Counted from the first letter of the stretch, positions 34,481 through 43,285 are shown. The stretch: 43,912 bases of DNA from Verrucomicrobiota bacterium (GCA_003219415.1 QHOS01000022.1:1-43912), one strand, 5' to 3'. The notes: a model not told the origin generated them from the sequence alone. Made by a program: numbers and translations.

Positions 34481-34894
34481 ATGCCACCTTTGCACACACT
34501 CACGGGAGCAATTTATCTGACGCAGATTTTAGGCTCCGCCTTTCTCTCGATTCTTTTTCTTCAATCAGGGATTGATAAAATTATCGATTACCGCAGTAAC
34601 CTCGAATGGCTCAAGGGACATTTTGCCAAGAGCCCACTGGCCGGAGTTGTGCCCATTCTATTAGCGGCGATCACGCTACTTGAAGTTGCAGCCGGAGCAC
34701 TAAGCGCGATTGGATGCCTGATGCTAATCGTTTCGCGAGAAACGACCATCGGCTTCTACGGCGCCGTCAGTTCAGCAGTTGTCCTCATTGCGCTGTTCTT
34801 CGGACAACGCATGGCAAAGGATTACGCGGGTGCGGCCGTGCTTGTTCCGTACTTCTTGCTGACGCTGGTCACAATTTACCTGCTCGCTCAATGA
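34481..34894 (+). CDS. DoxX-like small membrane protein
   Basis: 137 residues with four predicted membrane helices. The first contains LGSAFLSILFLQSGIDKIID, the usual DoxX/MauE-like FxxxGxxKxxD start, followed by a loop with KGHFAKSPLAG and helices ILLAAITLLEVAAGALSAIG, YGAVSSAVVLIALFFGQRMA and YFLLTLVTIYLLAQ. Family members are linked to quinone or sulfur redox chemistry, but the sequence fixes no function here. It is convergent with sixA and has its own spacer downstream of the protease terminator, so it is probably an independent unit. Confidence 0.75.
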   Translation: MPPLHTLTGAIYLTQILGSAFLSILFLQSGIDKIIDYRSNLEWLKGHFAKSPLAGVVPILLAAITLLEVAAGALSAIGCLMLIVSRETTIGFYGAVSSAVVLIALFFGQRMAKDYAGAAVLVPYFLLTLVTIYLLAQ

Positions 34895-34912
34895 CACATT
34901 AGCGACCCGGGC

Positions 34913-35374
34913 CTATTTCTTGCCGATCTTTGGCGGCAAAAGCCAAAGAAGCTTTGCTTCCTCAGATTCGGGATCAACATCCACAAGCGCCACGCCAGCT
35001 TTGGAAAGTTTGAGTGACGCCCCAGTCAAACCTGCAATGACATTGGTGAAGTCCGGTTCGTGGCCAACCAGCATCAGAACATTTGCTCGATGCCGCTTCA
35101 CCACAGTTCGCAATTTGCTTCTCCCAAATCCCGGTGCGAGCGATTCATCCTTGCGCACCTTCGCTTTGAGATAGTCGGCCGCGATTTCGGCGGTCTGGGC
35201 CGCCCTGGGCAATGGGCTGGTCACGATTAAGTCGGGCCGCACTTTCAGGCGGTCTAGAAATTTCGCTACGTCGCGCATTTCTCTTTTTCCGCGCTTGGTC
35301 AACGGGCGTTCGTCATCGGGTTTTTTCCAACCCGGCCAGTCCGCTTCACCGTGTCTGAGAAAATAGAGTTTCAT
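34913..35374 (-). CDS. sixA: SixA-like histidine phosphatase
   Basis: Histidine phosphatase superfamily (phosphoglycerate-mutase fold), 153 residues, close in size to SixA, which removes phosphate from HPt or PTS-Ntr proteins. Catalytic His8 is in FLRHGEADW, with the second His at about 104 in LMLVGHEPDF. PLTKRGKREM and TSPLPRAAQTAEI supply the conserved arginines. It is the last gene of the minus-strand phosphate/polyphosphate cluster, separated from the ROK kinase by palindrome P4, and may be a separate transcript. Substrate unknown; the context would also fit a small phosphoester. Confidence 0.88.
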   Translation of the reverse strand: MKLYFLRHGEADWPGWKKPDDERPLTKRGKREMRDVAKFLDRLKVRPDLIVTSPLPRAAQTAEIAADYLKAKVRKDESLAPGFGRSKLRTVVKRHRANVLMLVGHEPDFTNVIAGLTGASLKLSKAGVALVDVDPESEEAKLLWLLPPKIGKK

Positions 35375-35383
35375 GGTAATGGA

Positions 35384-35473
35384 GTTAAAAAGTTAAGACG
35401 TTACAAAGTTAAAAGGAAGAAAGCAGTTGATGATGGTCCATTTTAACTTTGTAACTCTTTTAACGTTTTTAAC
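35384..35473. repeat. phased-arm palindrome P4 (period 8, GTTA units)
   Basis: Between the ROK kinase stop and the sixA start. Left-arm units start at 35384 (GTTAAAAA), 35392 (GTTAAGAC), 35400 (GTTACAAA) and 35408 (GTTAAAAG), exactly eight bases apart. The right arm on the minus strand has the same GTTAAAA and GTTACAAA units with steps of 9, 9 and 8. The arms of about 32 bases pair across a 25-base loop. Confidence 0.85.
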
Positions 35474-35477
35474 TGCT

Positions 35478-36167
35478 TTAAAGAATCTGCCACTTCGGTC
35501 GTCGTGTGCATGAGTCAATTTGCCAGAGTCGAACTCCACCCAGAAACACATTCCGGTTATGTCCAAGCTCAATTCCCTTAGGGATTTCGTTCAATGCTTT
35601 GGCATTTCCACCACCGAGCACGACATAATCGGCAATGAGTGATTTCTTTAATTGTACTAGGGCGTGCTGAACATCGCGCTGCCAGGTTTTCTCTCCGAAC
35701 CGTGCCTGGCCGGCCTTGCCAAGGTATTCCTCAATGATGCTTCCGTTGCGATAAGGCAAGTCGCCTAATTCGAGAGGAAGGACATAATTGTCCCAAACCA
35801 GAGCCGAGCCAAGTCCTGTACCGAGTCCGAGAAAGAGCATCCGGCGACCGTGGTAGCTACCGAGCGCCTGCATGGCTGCGTCATTCATTATGCGCACTGG
35901 TCCGCCCAATGCTTTCTTGAAATCGAATCCCACCCAGCCTTTACCCAGATGTTTAGGCTCGCTCAGAATCCTTCCCTCTCGCACCGGCGAAGGAAACCCG
36001 ATCGAAATGGCTTCAAATTCCCAATCCGAGACTAAAGGCTTGATTTGGGCGACCATCGCGCGCGGCGTCAATTTGGCTCCCGATTTGAACTTTCTCCTCT
36101 CCGCGCGAGAGATCATTAGCTTCACGTTTGAGCCGCCAACGTCTATGACCAGAACTTTTTTCTTCAA
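35478..36167 (-). CDS. ROK-family kinase, polyphosphate-glucokinase-like
   Basis: Probable glucokinase able to use polyphosphate, 229 residues. ROK features: phosphate loop VIDVGGSNVKLMI at the N-terminus, sugar-site NDAAMQALG with the catalytic Asp (about residue 94-102), second phosphate loop LGLGTGLGSAL, and PLELGDLPYRNGSIIEEY in place of the ELGHLP of PPGK enzymes. It lacks the CxCGxxGC zinc motif of many ROK proteins, as PPGKs do. Its start overlaps the ppk stop by four bases (ATGA), tying it to polyP synthesis. ATP or polyP preference cannot be read from the sequence. Confidence 0.82.
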   Translation of the reverse strand: MKKKVLVIDVGGSNVKLMISRAERRKFKSGAKLTPRAMVAQIKPLVSDWEFEAISIGFPSPVREGRILSEPKHLGKGWVGFDFKKALGGPVRIMNDAAMQALGSYHGRRMLFLGLGTGLGSALVWDNYVLPLELGDLPYRNGSIIEEYLGKAGQARFGEKTWQRDVQHALVQLKKSLIADYVVLGGGNAKALNEIPKGIELGHNRNVFLGGVRLWQIDSCTRRPKWQIL

Positions 36168-38491
36168 GGTTGCTTTCGAGTTGCAGCTGGCTTCGGTGAT
36201 GCCGATACAGTCATGTCCGATGGCACAGCCTTCTCACTGCTTTCGGTATCAGGACTCGTCGCGACGGAGGGATCCGTGGCCACGGTAATCGGAGTTAATT
36301 TGTCCGCGCGCAATTTCTTCTTGGAGCCCGTCATTTTTTTTGCACGCTCGCGGGAGACTTCGCGGAAATGCCATTGAGCCTGGGCACTCTGTTCCGGCCC
36401 CTCAGGTTTCAACCGCCGATAGGTTCCATCGGGCTGCAATTCTCGCGCTTTGACACGATCGTGCAGAAAACTCGGAAGCACCTCGTTGATGATCTGATCG
36501 CGCAATGCAGGGTTTTCGACGGGGAACGCCAGTTCAATGCGCCGGAAAAAATTTCGCGGCATCCAATCCGCGCTGGAAAGAAACACTCTGGGCTGGCCGG
36601 CATTCTCAAAATAAAAAATCCGGCTGTGCTCTAAGAAGCGGCCGACGATGCTAATGACACGGATATTCTCGCTCAAGCCGGACATTTTTGGCCGCAAGCA
36701 ACAGATGCCACGAACAATCAAATCGATCGTCACATCTGCACACGAAGCTTCATACAGTTTCTCGATGATCTCCTGATCGACGAGCGCGTTCAATTTCGCA
36801 ACGATCCGGGCTGGTTTGCCCGCCCGGGCGTGGTCGCGCTCGCGCTCAATCAATCCGATAAGGCGGCTGTGCATATCAAACGGCGCCACCATCAGTTTTT
36901 TCAGGCCGGGATAGCCGGCGAGGCCAGTCAGTGTGTTGAAAACGATTGCTACTTCCTCGGTCAATTTCGGTTCACTGGTGAGCAAACTAAAATCCGTGTA
37001 GATCCGGGCGGTGCGCGAGTGATAATTGCCGGTGCCCAGGTGGACGTAGCGCCGGAGTTGATCCGCGTCGCGGCGAACGATCAGCAGTGCCTTGCAATGC
37101 GTTTTTAGGCCGACCACCCCATAGATGACATGCGCGCCGGCTTCCTCCAGACGGCGGGCCCATCGGATATTGCTCGCCTCGTCAAAGCGCGCGCGCAGCT
37201 CAACAATAGCAGTGATTTGTTTCCCGGCATTGGCTGCTTCGATAAGGGCTTCCACAATTGGCGAATCACCACTTGTGCGGTACAACGTGATTTTGATCGC
37301 CAGCACCTGTGAGTCGCACGCCGCGGCCTCGATCCACTCAACTATTTGATCGAAGCTGTCGTAAGGATGATGAAGCAGCACATCCTGGCGTCGCAAGACC
37401 TCAAAAAAATCAACGTGCGGCGGAAGCGCCGGATCGCGAGCAGGCTGAAATGGTCGGTCCTTCAGCTTGGCAAACGCATCGTTGGTCACGAGCGGCATCA
37501 GATGCGTCATCGTAAGCGGGCCGTCGAGTTTGTAAGCATCAGCCTCGGTCAAGTCGAAGAACCTCAGCAGCAATTCCAAAACATCCTTTGGACAATCCGC
37601 TTCCACTTCCAGCCGGACAGCTTTACCTCGACTTGAGCGCCGCAGCTCCTGTTCGATGCTGCGCAGCAGGTTTTCCGCTTCTTCCTCGTCGATATACAGA
37701 TCGCTATTGCGCGTGACTCGAAACGCGTGAACCTCATCCAGGATCAAGCCGGGAAACAGTTCTCCGATGTGCTGTTTGATAAGAGAGGCGAGGTAAATGT
37801 ACTCCCATGGCTCGTCGGCGCTCTTGCCGCGTGGCAGGAGAATCAGACGCGACACCGCTCTGGGCACCTGCACAATGGCGTGTAGCGGTTCGCCGCCTCG
37901 TTGCAATTTTGCCTGCACCAGCAAGTTATGGCTTCGGTTCAAAAGATGGGGGAAGGGATGGCTGGCGTCCACCGCAAGCGGAGTCAGCATTGGAAGAACT
38001 TCCTGCTGAAAATAACGATGCGCCCATGCGGCGCGTTTTGGCGTCAGTTCTGCCATTTCGCGCACGTAAATCCCGTTCTTCGCAAGTTCGGGCAGCAATT
38101 CATTTTTCCACAGCGCGCATTGCGTCGCCACAAGCCGGCGCACGGTTTTCTGGATACGATCGAATGTATCGGTCGGACTTAGACCGTCCGGCCCGATATC
38201 GCTCGTTTCACTTTTGATTTGCTGCTTGATCCCGGCTACCCGAATCTCGAAAAACTCATCGAGGTTAGAGCTAAAGATCGTAAGAAACTTCACTCGCTCG
38301 ATAAGCGGCTGGGTGGGGTCCTGGGCTTCCTCGAGAACTCGCCGGTTAAACTCAAGCCAGCTCAGTTCGCGGTTGATAAAATTTCCAGGATCCAAAAGAT
38401 GCGCTTCCTGGGGACCATCCTTCTGGAGCACCTCCATCCTGGCAGGAGGCTCCTGGGCAACACTAGTTTTGGCGGCCGCTGTAGGCATCAT
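36164..38491 (-). CDS. ppk1: polyphosphate kinase 1
   Basis: Reversible transfer of the ATP gamma-phosphate to long-chain polyphosphate, 775 residues. N-terminal domain from FINRELSWLEFNRRVLEEA, head domain with HPFPHLLNRSHNLLV, then two phospholipase-D-like catalytic domains. The autophosphorylated His is in GLKTHCKALLIVRRD (about residue 465) and the second in GRFLEHSRIFYFENAG (about 620). FFEVLRRQDVLLHHPYDSF is also conserved. About 60 extra C-terminal residues, rich in Lys, Ser, Thr and Pro, extend beyond the usual end. It follows phoU by about 57 bases and is coupled to the ROK kinase. Confidence 0.97.
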   Translation of the reverse strand: MMPTAAAKTSVAQEPPARMEVLQKDGPQEAHLLDPGNFINRELSWLEFNRRVLEEAQDPTQPLIERVKFLTIFSSNLDEFFEIRVAGIKQQIKSETSDIGPDGLSPTDTFDRIQKTVRRLVATQCALWKNELLPELAKNGIYVREMAELTPKRAAWAHRYFQQEVLPMLTPLAVDASHPFPHLLNRSHNLLVQAKLQRGGEPLHAIVQVPRAVSRLILLPRGKSADEPWEYIYLASLIKQHIGELFPGLILDEVHAFRVTRNSDLYIDEEEAENLLRSIEQELRRSSRGKAVRLEVEADCPKDVLELLLRFFDLTEADAYKLDGPLTMTHLMPLVTNDAFAKLKDRPFQPARDPALPPHVDFFEVLRRQDVLLHHPYDSFDQIVEWIEAAACDSQVLAIKITLYRTSGDSPIVEALIEAANAGKQITAIVELRARFDEASNIRWARRLEEAGAHVIYGVVGLKTHCKALLIVRRDADQLRRYVHLGTGNYHSRTARIYTDFSLLTSEPKLTEEVAIVFNTLTGLAGYPGLKKLMVAPFDMHSRLIGLIERERDHARAGKPARIVAKLNALVDQEIIEKLYEASCADVTIDLIVRGICCLRPKMSGLSENIRVISIVGRFLEHSRIFYFENAGQPRVFLSSADWMPRNFFRRIELAFPVENPALRDQIINEVLPSFLHDRVKARELQPDGTYRRLKPEGPEQSAQAQWHFREVSRERAKKMTGSKKKLRADKLTPITVATDPSVATSPDTESSEKAVPSDMTVSASPKPAATRKQP

Positions 38492-38548
38492 TCAAGCAAC
38501 CACTGCTTGGAAGACTAGGCAAGACCAGCTGCGTCCGCCAATGGTCCC

Positions 38549-39235
38549 TCACGTTGCGGCAGCGAGAGATGGATGCCGGATATCCTCAGCAGCGGCCGCG
38601 TAAACTGCGTCTTCGGCAATGTTGGTAGCGTGATCGCCGACACGCTCCAGGCAGCGGCCAATAAAAATCAGATTCAAGTAACCGCGCAATTGATCCGGAT
38701 CCTGCGCCATCCGATCAACTAGCTTGTGGCTGGCCGCGCGGTTCAGGTCATCCAGTTTTTGGTCACGCGGAACGACTGCACGCCCAAGCTCGACGTCCTC
38801 GCGCGCGAAGGCATCCACACTGTCTTTAAACATCGACACCGCGTGGTCGTACATTGGGCGGATCAACTCGACTTCGGGCAGCGGCGGATGCCGGTTCAGC
38901 TTCCGCGCGCGCCGCGCGATTGTAGTCGCCTGATCGGCCATGCGCTCCAGATTGGATGACAGTTTCATTGCTGAAACGACGCGGCGCAGATCGGACGCAA
39001 CGGGCTGAAAGCGCAATAGAATATCCACGCCGTCCTTATCGATTTGTTTTTCGAGCTGATCGATCTCCTCGTCATCGGCAATTGCGTTTGCACAAAGATC
39101 GTCATTGCGATCGACCAGGCCTTTCATGGCTCGCTCCAGGCTGCGCTCAGTCAGTCCAGCCATCATGAGCACGTTGTTGCGCAACGCTGCCAAGGATTCA
39201 TCAAATGTTCCTAGAATGTGTCTTGCCGCGATCAT
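38549..39235 (-). CDS. phoU: phosphate-specific transport system accessory protein PhoU
   Basis: Helical regulator that connects Pst transport to PhoR and keeps the Pho regulon off when phosphate is ample. It is 228 residues with the two three-helix repeats: the first carries EEIDQLEKQIDKDGVDILLR and SSNLERMADQATTIARRA, the second DQKLDDLNRAASHKLVD and CLERVGDHATNIAEDAVY. The E/DxxxD metal-binding positions are preserved in ERMADQ and ERVGDH. It follows pstB by 86 bases on the same strand. Confidence 0.96.
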   Translation of the reverse strand: MIAARHILGTFDESLAALRNNVLMMAGLTERSLERAMKGLVDRNDDLCANAIADDEEIDQLEKQIDKDGVDILLRFQPVASDLRRVVSAMKLSSNLERMADQATTIARRARKLNRHPPLPEVELIRPMYDHAVSMFKDSVDAFAREDVELGRAVVPRDQKLDDLNRAASHKLVDRMAQDPDQLRGYLNLIFIGRCLERVGDHATNIAEDAVYAAAAEDIRHPSLAAAT

Positions 39236-39321
39236 TGCCTATCAATCCTTAATCGTTTCTTGTTGTTATGTTGCTCTTGCTGCTATTCGCGGCGCACCTG
39301 GCATCGCGTGTTGTCGTGGAC

Positions 39322-40170
39322 TTATCCAAATCGACCCGTGATATAATCCTCCGTCTGTTTCTCGGTTGGATTTGTGAAAATCTTGGTTGTCGGTCCAAAC
39401 TCGATCAGCCGGCCGAGGTACATGAAGGCCGTGTAATCCGAAATACGGCCGGCTTGCTGCATATTGTGCGTCACTGTTACAATGGTGTATTTCGCTTTTA
39501 GTTCGTGGATCAGTTCCTCGATTTTCGCCGTGGCAATCGGATCCAGCGCCGAACAAGGCTCATCCATCAAGATCACTTCCGGTTCCACGGCGAGCGCGCG
39601 CGCGATGCAGAGCCTCTGTTGCTGGCCACCCGAAAGACTGGTGCCTGGCTTGTGTAAATCGTCTTTGACCTCATCCCACAAAGCAGCCATACGCAGGGAT
39701 TTTTCGAGACGTTCATTGAGAAATTTCTGATTGCGTACTCCATTCAAGCGCAAGCCAATGACGACGTTTTCGCCGATCGTCATCGTTGGGAACGGATTCG
39801 ATTTCTGAAAAATCATGCCGACGCGACGCCGAACAATCGCCGGATCGGTCGTACTCGAATAGAGATCATCGCCATTCAGCAGGACGGTGCCTTCCATACG
39901 CGTCCTTGGTGTCAGCTCGTGCATGCGGTTGAGAGCGCGGAGAAAAGTCGATTTTCCGCAACCGCTTGGTCCGATGATCGCAGTGACGGCGTTCGAAGCG
40001 ACGCCAAGGGTCACATTATCGATGGCGCGCTTCTCGCCATACCAGATCGAGAGATTTTTCACTTCGAACGTGCATGCCGCTGGAGTCTCCGCTTCGGGCG
40101 GGGGTGCGGTCCCCTGTTCCATACGCTCCATAACGGTTCGTTCGGGTGTTTCCATAACTAGATGGTCCAT
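39322..40170 (-). CDS. pstB: phosphate ABC transporter ATP-binding protein
   Basis: ATPase of the PstSCAB phosphate importer, 282 residues. A Glu/Pro-rich leader of about 35 residues precedes the domain. Walker A is [20 protein letters not shown] (strongly PstB-like), signature [16 protein letters not shown], Walker [14 protein letters not shown] and the switch His in [33 protein letters not shown] is the PstB Q-loop. It lies 11 bases after pstA. Confidence 0.97.
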   Translation of the reverse strand: MDHLVMETPERTVMERMEQGTAPPPEAETPAACTFEVKNLSIWYGEKRAIDNVTLGVASNAVTAIIGPSGCGKSTFLRALNRMHELTPRTRMEGTVLLNGDDLYSSTTDPAIVRRRVGMIFQKSNPFPTMTIGENVVIGLRLNGVRNQKFLNERLEKSLRMAALWDEVKDDLHKPGTSLSGGQQQRLCIARALAVEPEVILMDEPCSALDPIATAKIEELIHELKAKYTIVTVTHNMQQAGRISDYTAFMYLGRLIEFGPTTKIFTNPTEKQTEDYITGRFG

Positions 40171-40181
40171 TTGCGAAAGCC

Positions 40182-41042
40182 TTAGACGACCGACGCCGTA
40201 TGTCCTCGAGTCAAAATTCTAACCAATATATTAACGCAAAAAACACCGGTGACGAGCACCAGCGCGCCAGCCCAAGCCTGGCGATGCCAATCGTCATACG
40301 GAGAAATGGCATAGGTAAAAATCTGCAAAGGAAGCGCGGCGATGGGCTGGCTGAGGCTGTGATTCCAAAAACGATTACCGAAAGCGGTGAAAAGAAGCGG
40401 CGCTGTTTCGCCGCCCACACGAGCGAGAGCAAGGAGAATCCCGGTGATGATTCCCTTGGATGCAGTCTTCATCACGATATGGACGATTGTTTTCCAACGG
40501 CTGACGCCAAGCGCGAGCGCGGCTTCACGGTATCCATTTGGTACAAGAAGAATAACTTCCTCCGTCGTGCGCAGGATTAGCGGAATCATGATCAGGCCCA
40601 ATGCGAGGCCACCAGCATAGGTTGAGAAGCCTTTGAAGCGCAGCACCACCATACCGTAGACCACAACGCCCCACGTGATCGATGGAACGCCGTTGAGGAC
40701 GTCGGCCAGGAAGCGGAGAACGGAGTTGATCCGCGCCGATCCGTATTCCGCCAGGTAAACTCCACCCAACACGCCGATCGGTATCCCGATTGCGCCGGCA
40801 AGAGCCAGCAATTCAAGCGAGCCGACGATTGCATTCGCCATTCCACCGCCCACCGCTCCAACCGGTGCTGGCAGTTTCGTAAAAAAGTCCCAGTTCAACG
40901 AGCTGGCACCGTTGACGACAAGATGAAAGAACACCAGACCCAGCGGGGCGATCACAAGGACTGCGGAAATAAACGCGATTGCTGACGCCAGCGCGCTTTT
41001 GATTTTGCGCCACGTGTAGTTGCCTGACCGTTTCGTCTTCAT
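40182..41042 (-). CDS. pstA: phosphate ABC transporter permease PstA
   Basis: Inner-membrane subunit of PstSCAB, 286 residues with about six helices. Landmarks: [20 protein letters not shown] near residue 65, [20 protein letters not shown], the coupling helix [20 protein letters not shown] (about 175-195) and [18 protein letters not shown]. Its ATG follows the pstC stop by two bases, so translation is probably coupled. Confidence 0.96.
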   Translation of the reverse strand: MKTKRSGNYTWRKIKSALASAIAFISAVLVIAPLGLVFFHLVVNGASSLNWDFFTKLPAPVGAVGGGMANAIVGSLELLALAGAIGIPIGVLGGVYLAEYGSARINSVLRFLADVLNGVPSITWGVVVYGMVVLRFKGFSTYAGGLALGLIMIPLILRTTEEVILLVPNGYREAALALGVSRWKTIVHIVMKTASKGIITGILLALARVGGETAPLLFTAFGNRFWNHSLSQPIAALPLQIFTYAISPYDDWHRQAWAGALVLVTGVFCVNILVRILTRGHTASVV

Positions 41043-41044
41043 GG

Positions 41045-42028
41045 CTACTGCACTGCGCGTGTGGCTGATGTGGTGGCGATCGTCCGCAACAGCAATTGGG
41101 CGAGAAGGTTCACCAAAATTGTTATTCCAAAAAGGACCAGCCCAATTTCGAACAACGCCTGAAGATACATATCGGTCGTCGCTTCGGTGAATTCATTGGC
41201 GAGCACACTGGCTAGAGTATATCCCGGCTTAAAGAGCGATGCGGCGATCTGCGGTGTATTGCCGATCACCATCGTTACGGCCATCGTTTCGCCAAGGGCG
41301 CGTCCTAAGCCAAGAATTACTGCGCCGAACAACCCTTTCTTGGCATAACTTAGTACCGCGATTCGGGTTGCCTCCCAGCGGGTCGCGCCGAGACCGTAAG
41401 CGGCTTCCCGTTGCAAATCCGGTACACTGCGCAAAATCTCGCGCGAGACCGAAGTGATAATCGGCAGAATCATCACCGCGATAATAATACCGCCTGCGAG
41501 CATGCATGGCCCGTAGATCGGGCCACTGAAAAACGGCGTCCAACCGAACAAACGCTTGAGCCATGGGAAGGGATAATCGCGCAACCACGGAATCATCACG
41601 AAAATGCCCCAGAGCCCGAGGATGACACTGGGAATCGCCGCCAGCATTTCGATCAACGACGTAAGGGGCTGCCGAATCCAGAGAGGAGCAAGCTCAGTCA
41701 GATACGCTGCCGTTGCGATGCCCAATGGAACCGCAATCAACAGCGCGATGAGCGAAGAAACCAGCGTTCCGTAAATGAAGGGCAGCGCGCCGAATTGCTC
41801 CGCGACTGGGTCCCAGGTTGATGTGACGAGGAAATGAAAACCGAATTTCTTGATAGCGACCGAAGACCCAATCCAGAGCTGCCAACCAATCAGGATAATC
41901 AGCACTACCACGGCCAGTGCCATCGCGAGCGTAAGCCACTCGAATGCCTTATCGCCAAAGCGGGATGGAGACGCCATGCGCGCTTGGACAGAGCGCTCTT
42001 CCCCCGCTATCGATGCGGCCACAGCCAT
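41045..42028 (-). CDS. pstC: phosphate ABC transporter permease PstC
   Basis: Second membrane subunit of PstSCAB, 327 residues. Landmarks: FLVTSTWDPVAEQFGALPFI near residue 80, GTLVSSLIALLIAVPLGIAT, EMLAAIPSVILGLWG, the coupling helix REAAYGLGATRWEATRIAVL and GRALGETMAVTMVIGN. The first 25 residues are a non-conserved leader, and translation could also start at the second Met. The 53-base gap to pstS contains a strong hairpin. Confidence 0.96.
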   Translation of the reverse strand: MAVAASIAGEERSVQARMASPSRFGDKAFEWLTLAMALAVVVLIILIGWQLWIGSSVAIKKFGFHFLVTSTWDPVAEQFGALPFIYGTLVSSLIALLIAVPLGIATAAYLTELAPLWIRQPLTSLIEMLAAIPSVILGLWGIFVMIPWLRDYPFPWLKRLFGWTPFFSGPIYGPCMLAGGIIIAVMILPIITSVSREILRSVPDLQREAAYGLGATRWEATRIAVLSYAKKGLFGAVILGLGRALGETMAVTMVIGNTPQIAASLFKPGYTLASVLANEFTEATTDMYLQALFEIGLVLFGITILVNLLAQLLLRTIATTSATRAVQ

Positions 42029-42049
42029 AAAAACTTAATACTTTGATTA

Positions 42050-42067
42050 GCAGCGGCAGGCCGCTGC
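42050..42067. promoter_or_regulatory. hairpin between pstS and pstC
   Basis: GCAGCGGC (42050-42057) pairs with GCCGCTGC (42060-42067) around a two-base centre. It lies in the 53-base spacer just after the pstS stop on the transcribed strand and is not followed immediately by a T-run, so it looks more like an mRNA 3'-stability or partial-termination structure than a full terminator. Confidence 0.6.
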
Positions 42068-42081
42068 GGTACACCCCTCGG

Positions 42082-43101
42082 TTACATCTTAATTTCGTCG
42101 ATTCGTTTGAGAACGCGCTGCTGAAGGCTGTCGGGCAATGGCGCATACTGCAGATCCGTCGCCATTTTCTCGCCGTCCTTCGCAGCCCACCTTAAGAACT
42201 CAACGAGCTTCTTACCTTTCGCCGCATCTTTTTGCTGCTCGTACACTAATAACCACGTCGCGCCGCAGATCGGATAAGCATCCGCTCCTGGAGCGTTGGT
42301 GATTGAAAAACGGAAGTCATCTGGAATATCCGCCGTCCCCAGCGCCGCGGTAATAGATTCGAGCGACGGCTTTACAAACTTCCCAGAAGCATTTTTCACC
42401 TCTGCGTAAGGCATTTTATTTTGGACCGCGTATATCAATTCCACATATCCGAGCGCACCCGGGGTTTGTTTGATCTGCCCGGCAACGCCTTCATTGCCCT
42501 TGCCGCCAATACCCGTGGGCCAATTTACAGAAGTGTTCGTCCCGACCTTGCTTTTCCATTCGGAACTGATTTTACTCAGATAGTCGGTCCAAATGTAGGT
42601 CGTCCCGCTACCATCCGAACGATGCACGACTACGATCTCCTGATCCGGCAAGCTAACTCCAGGGTTGAGCGCGGCGATTTTTGCGTCATTCCATTTTTTG
42701 ATTTGGCCGAGAAAAATCCCGGCAATCGCGTCCGCATCAAGCTTCAACGCCGGGTTTCCGGGCAAATTGTAAGCGACCACATCCGCGCCAGCGACTGTCG
42801 GGATATGCAGAATTTTCCCAGGTGCCTTGGCCAAGTTGTCGTCGCTCATAGGGCCATCGGACGCACCAAAATCAACTGTTTGCGCGAGAATTTGCTTTTG
42901 GCCTCCGCCTGATCCGATGGATTGATAATTAAACCGGACCGAGGGATCGACTTTCGCGTACTCATCGAACCATTTTGAATAGATGGGATACGGAAAAGTC
43001 GCGCCTGCGCCATTAATCATCATCTGAGCTGAGGCGGTCACGCTGACGCCGGCTAATAGTACCGTTGCTAGGAGTTTGTGGGTAAAAGTGCGAGATTTCA
43101 T
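42082..43101 (-). CDS. pstS: phosphate-binding periplasmic protein PstS
   Basis: High-affinity phosphate receptor of the Pst importer, 339 residues from the ATG at 43101, which opens a signal peptide (MKSRTFTHKLLATVLLAGVS, cut after SASA). Phosphate-binding segments: INGAGATFPYPIYSKWFDEY, SIGSGGGQKQI, DFGASDGPM and VHRSDGSGTTYIWTDYLSK. The frame extends upstream to 43140 without match. A candidate Pho box lies 48-67 bases upstream of the start. It is the first gene of pstSCAB-phoU and separated from phoR by palindrome P5. Confidence 0.96.
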   Translation of the reverse strand: MKSRTFTHKLLATVLLAGVSVTASAQMMINGAGATFPYPIYSKWFDEYAKVDPSVRFNYQSIGSGGGQKQILAQTVDFGASDGPMSDDNLAKAPGKILHIPTVAGADVVAYNLPGNPALKLDADAIAGIFLGQIKKWNDAKIAALNPGVSLPDQEIVVVHRSDGSGTTYIWTDYLSKISSEWKSKVGTNTSVNWPTGIGGKGNEGVAGQIKQTPGALGYVELIYAVQNKMPYAEVKNASGKFVKPSLESITAALGTADIPDDFRFSITNAPGADAYPICGATWLLVYEQQKDAAKGKKLVEFLRWAAKDGEKMATDLQYAPLPDSLQQRVLKRIDEIKM

Positions 43102-43148
43102 AGACCACTCAGCCTGCCGTAGCGCGCTCGGGAGCGTCAAAATTTTTA

Positions 43149-43168
43149 ATGTTACTTTTGTGTGACAG
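43149..43168 (-). promoter_or_regulatory. candidate Pho box upstream of pstS
   Basis: Read on the minus strand: CTGTCACACAAAAGTAACAT. The first heptamer CTGTCAC fits the PhoB half-site well; the second, eleven bases later, fits weakly (GT and A conserved). An AT-rich stretch (TTAAAAATTTT) follows at -10 distance. Position and gene make it a plausible PhoB site. The responder gene itself is outside the window. Confidence 0.45.
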
Positions 43169-43180
43169 GAGGCTTCGCAG

Positions 43181-43285
43181 TCGTTAAATCGTTGACGCGT
43201 TGAACCGTTAAAGCGGATGCGTCTTCTCGCTCTCGTGCTTTGGAGCCCGTACCGCTTCAGCGCTGCGACGCTTTAACGTTCTAAC
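43181..43285. repeat. phased-arm palindrome P5 (period 8, CGTT units)
   Basis: Between phoR and pstS. Left-arm units in exact eight-base step: CGTTAAAT (43182), CGTTGACG (43190), CGTTGAAC (43198), CGTTAAAG (43206), CGGATGCG (43214). Right-arm units on the minus strand, also in exact step: CGTTAAAG (43278-43271), CGTCGCAG (43270-43263), CGCTGAAG (43262-43255), CGGTACGG (43254-43247). The phoR stop codon (43281-43283) lies inside the element. Confidence 0.85.

Noticed and set aside
38493-38509. CAAGCA/TGCTTG hairpin between phoU and ppk
   Set aside because: A six-base stem with a five-base loop and no T-run is too weak to call a terminator; it could occur by chance.
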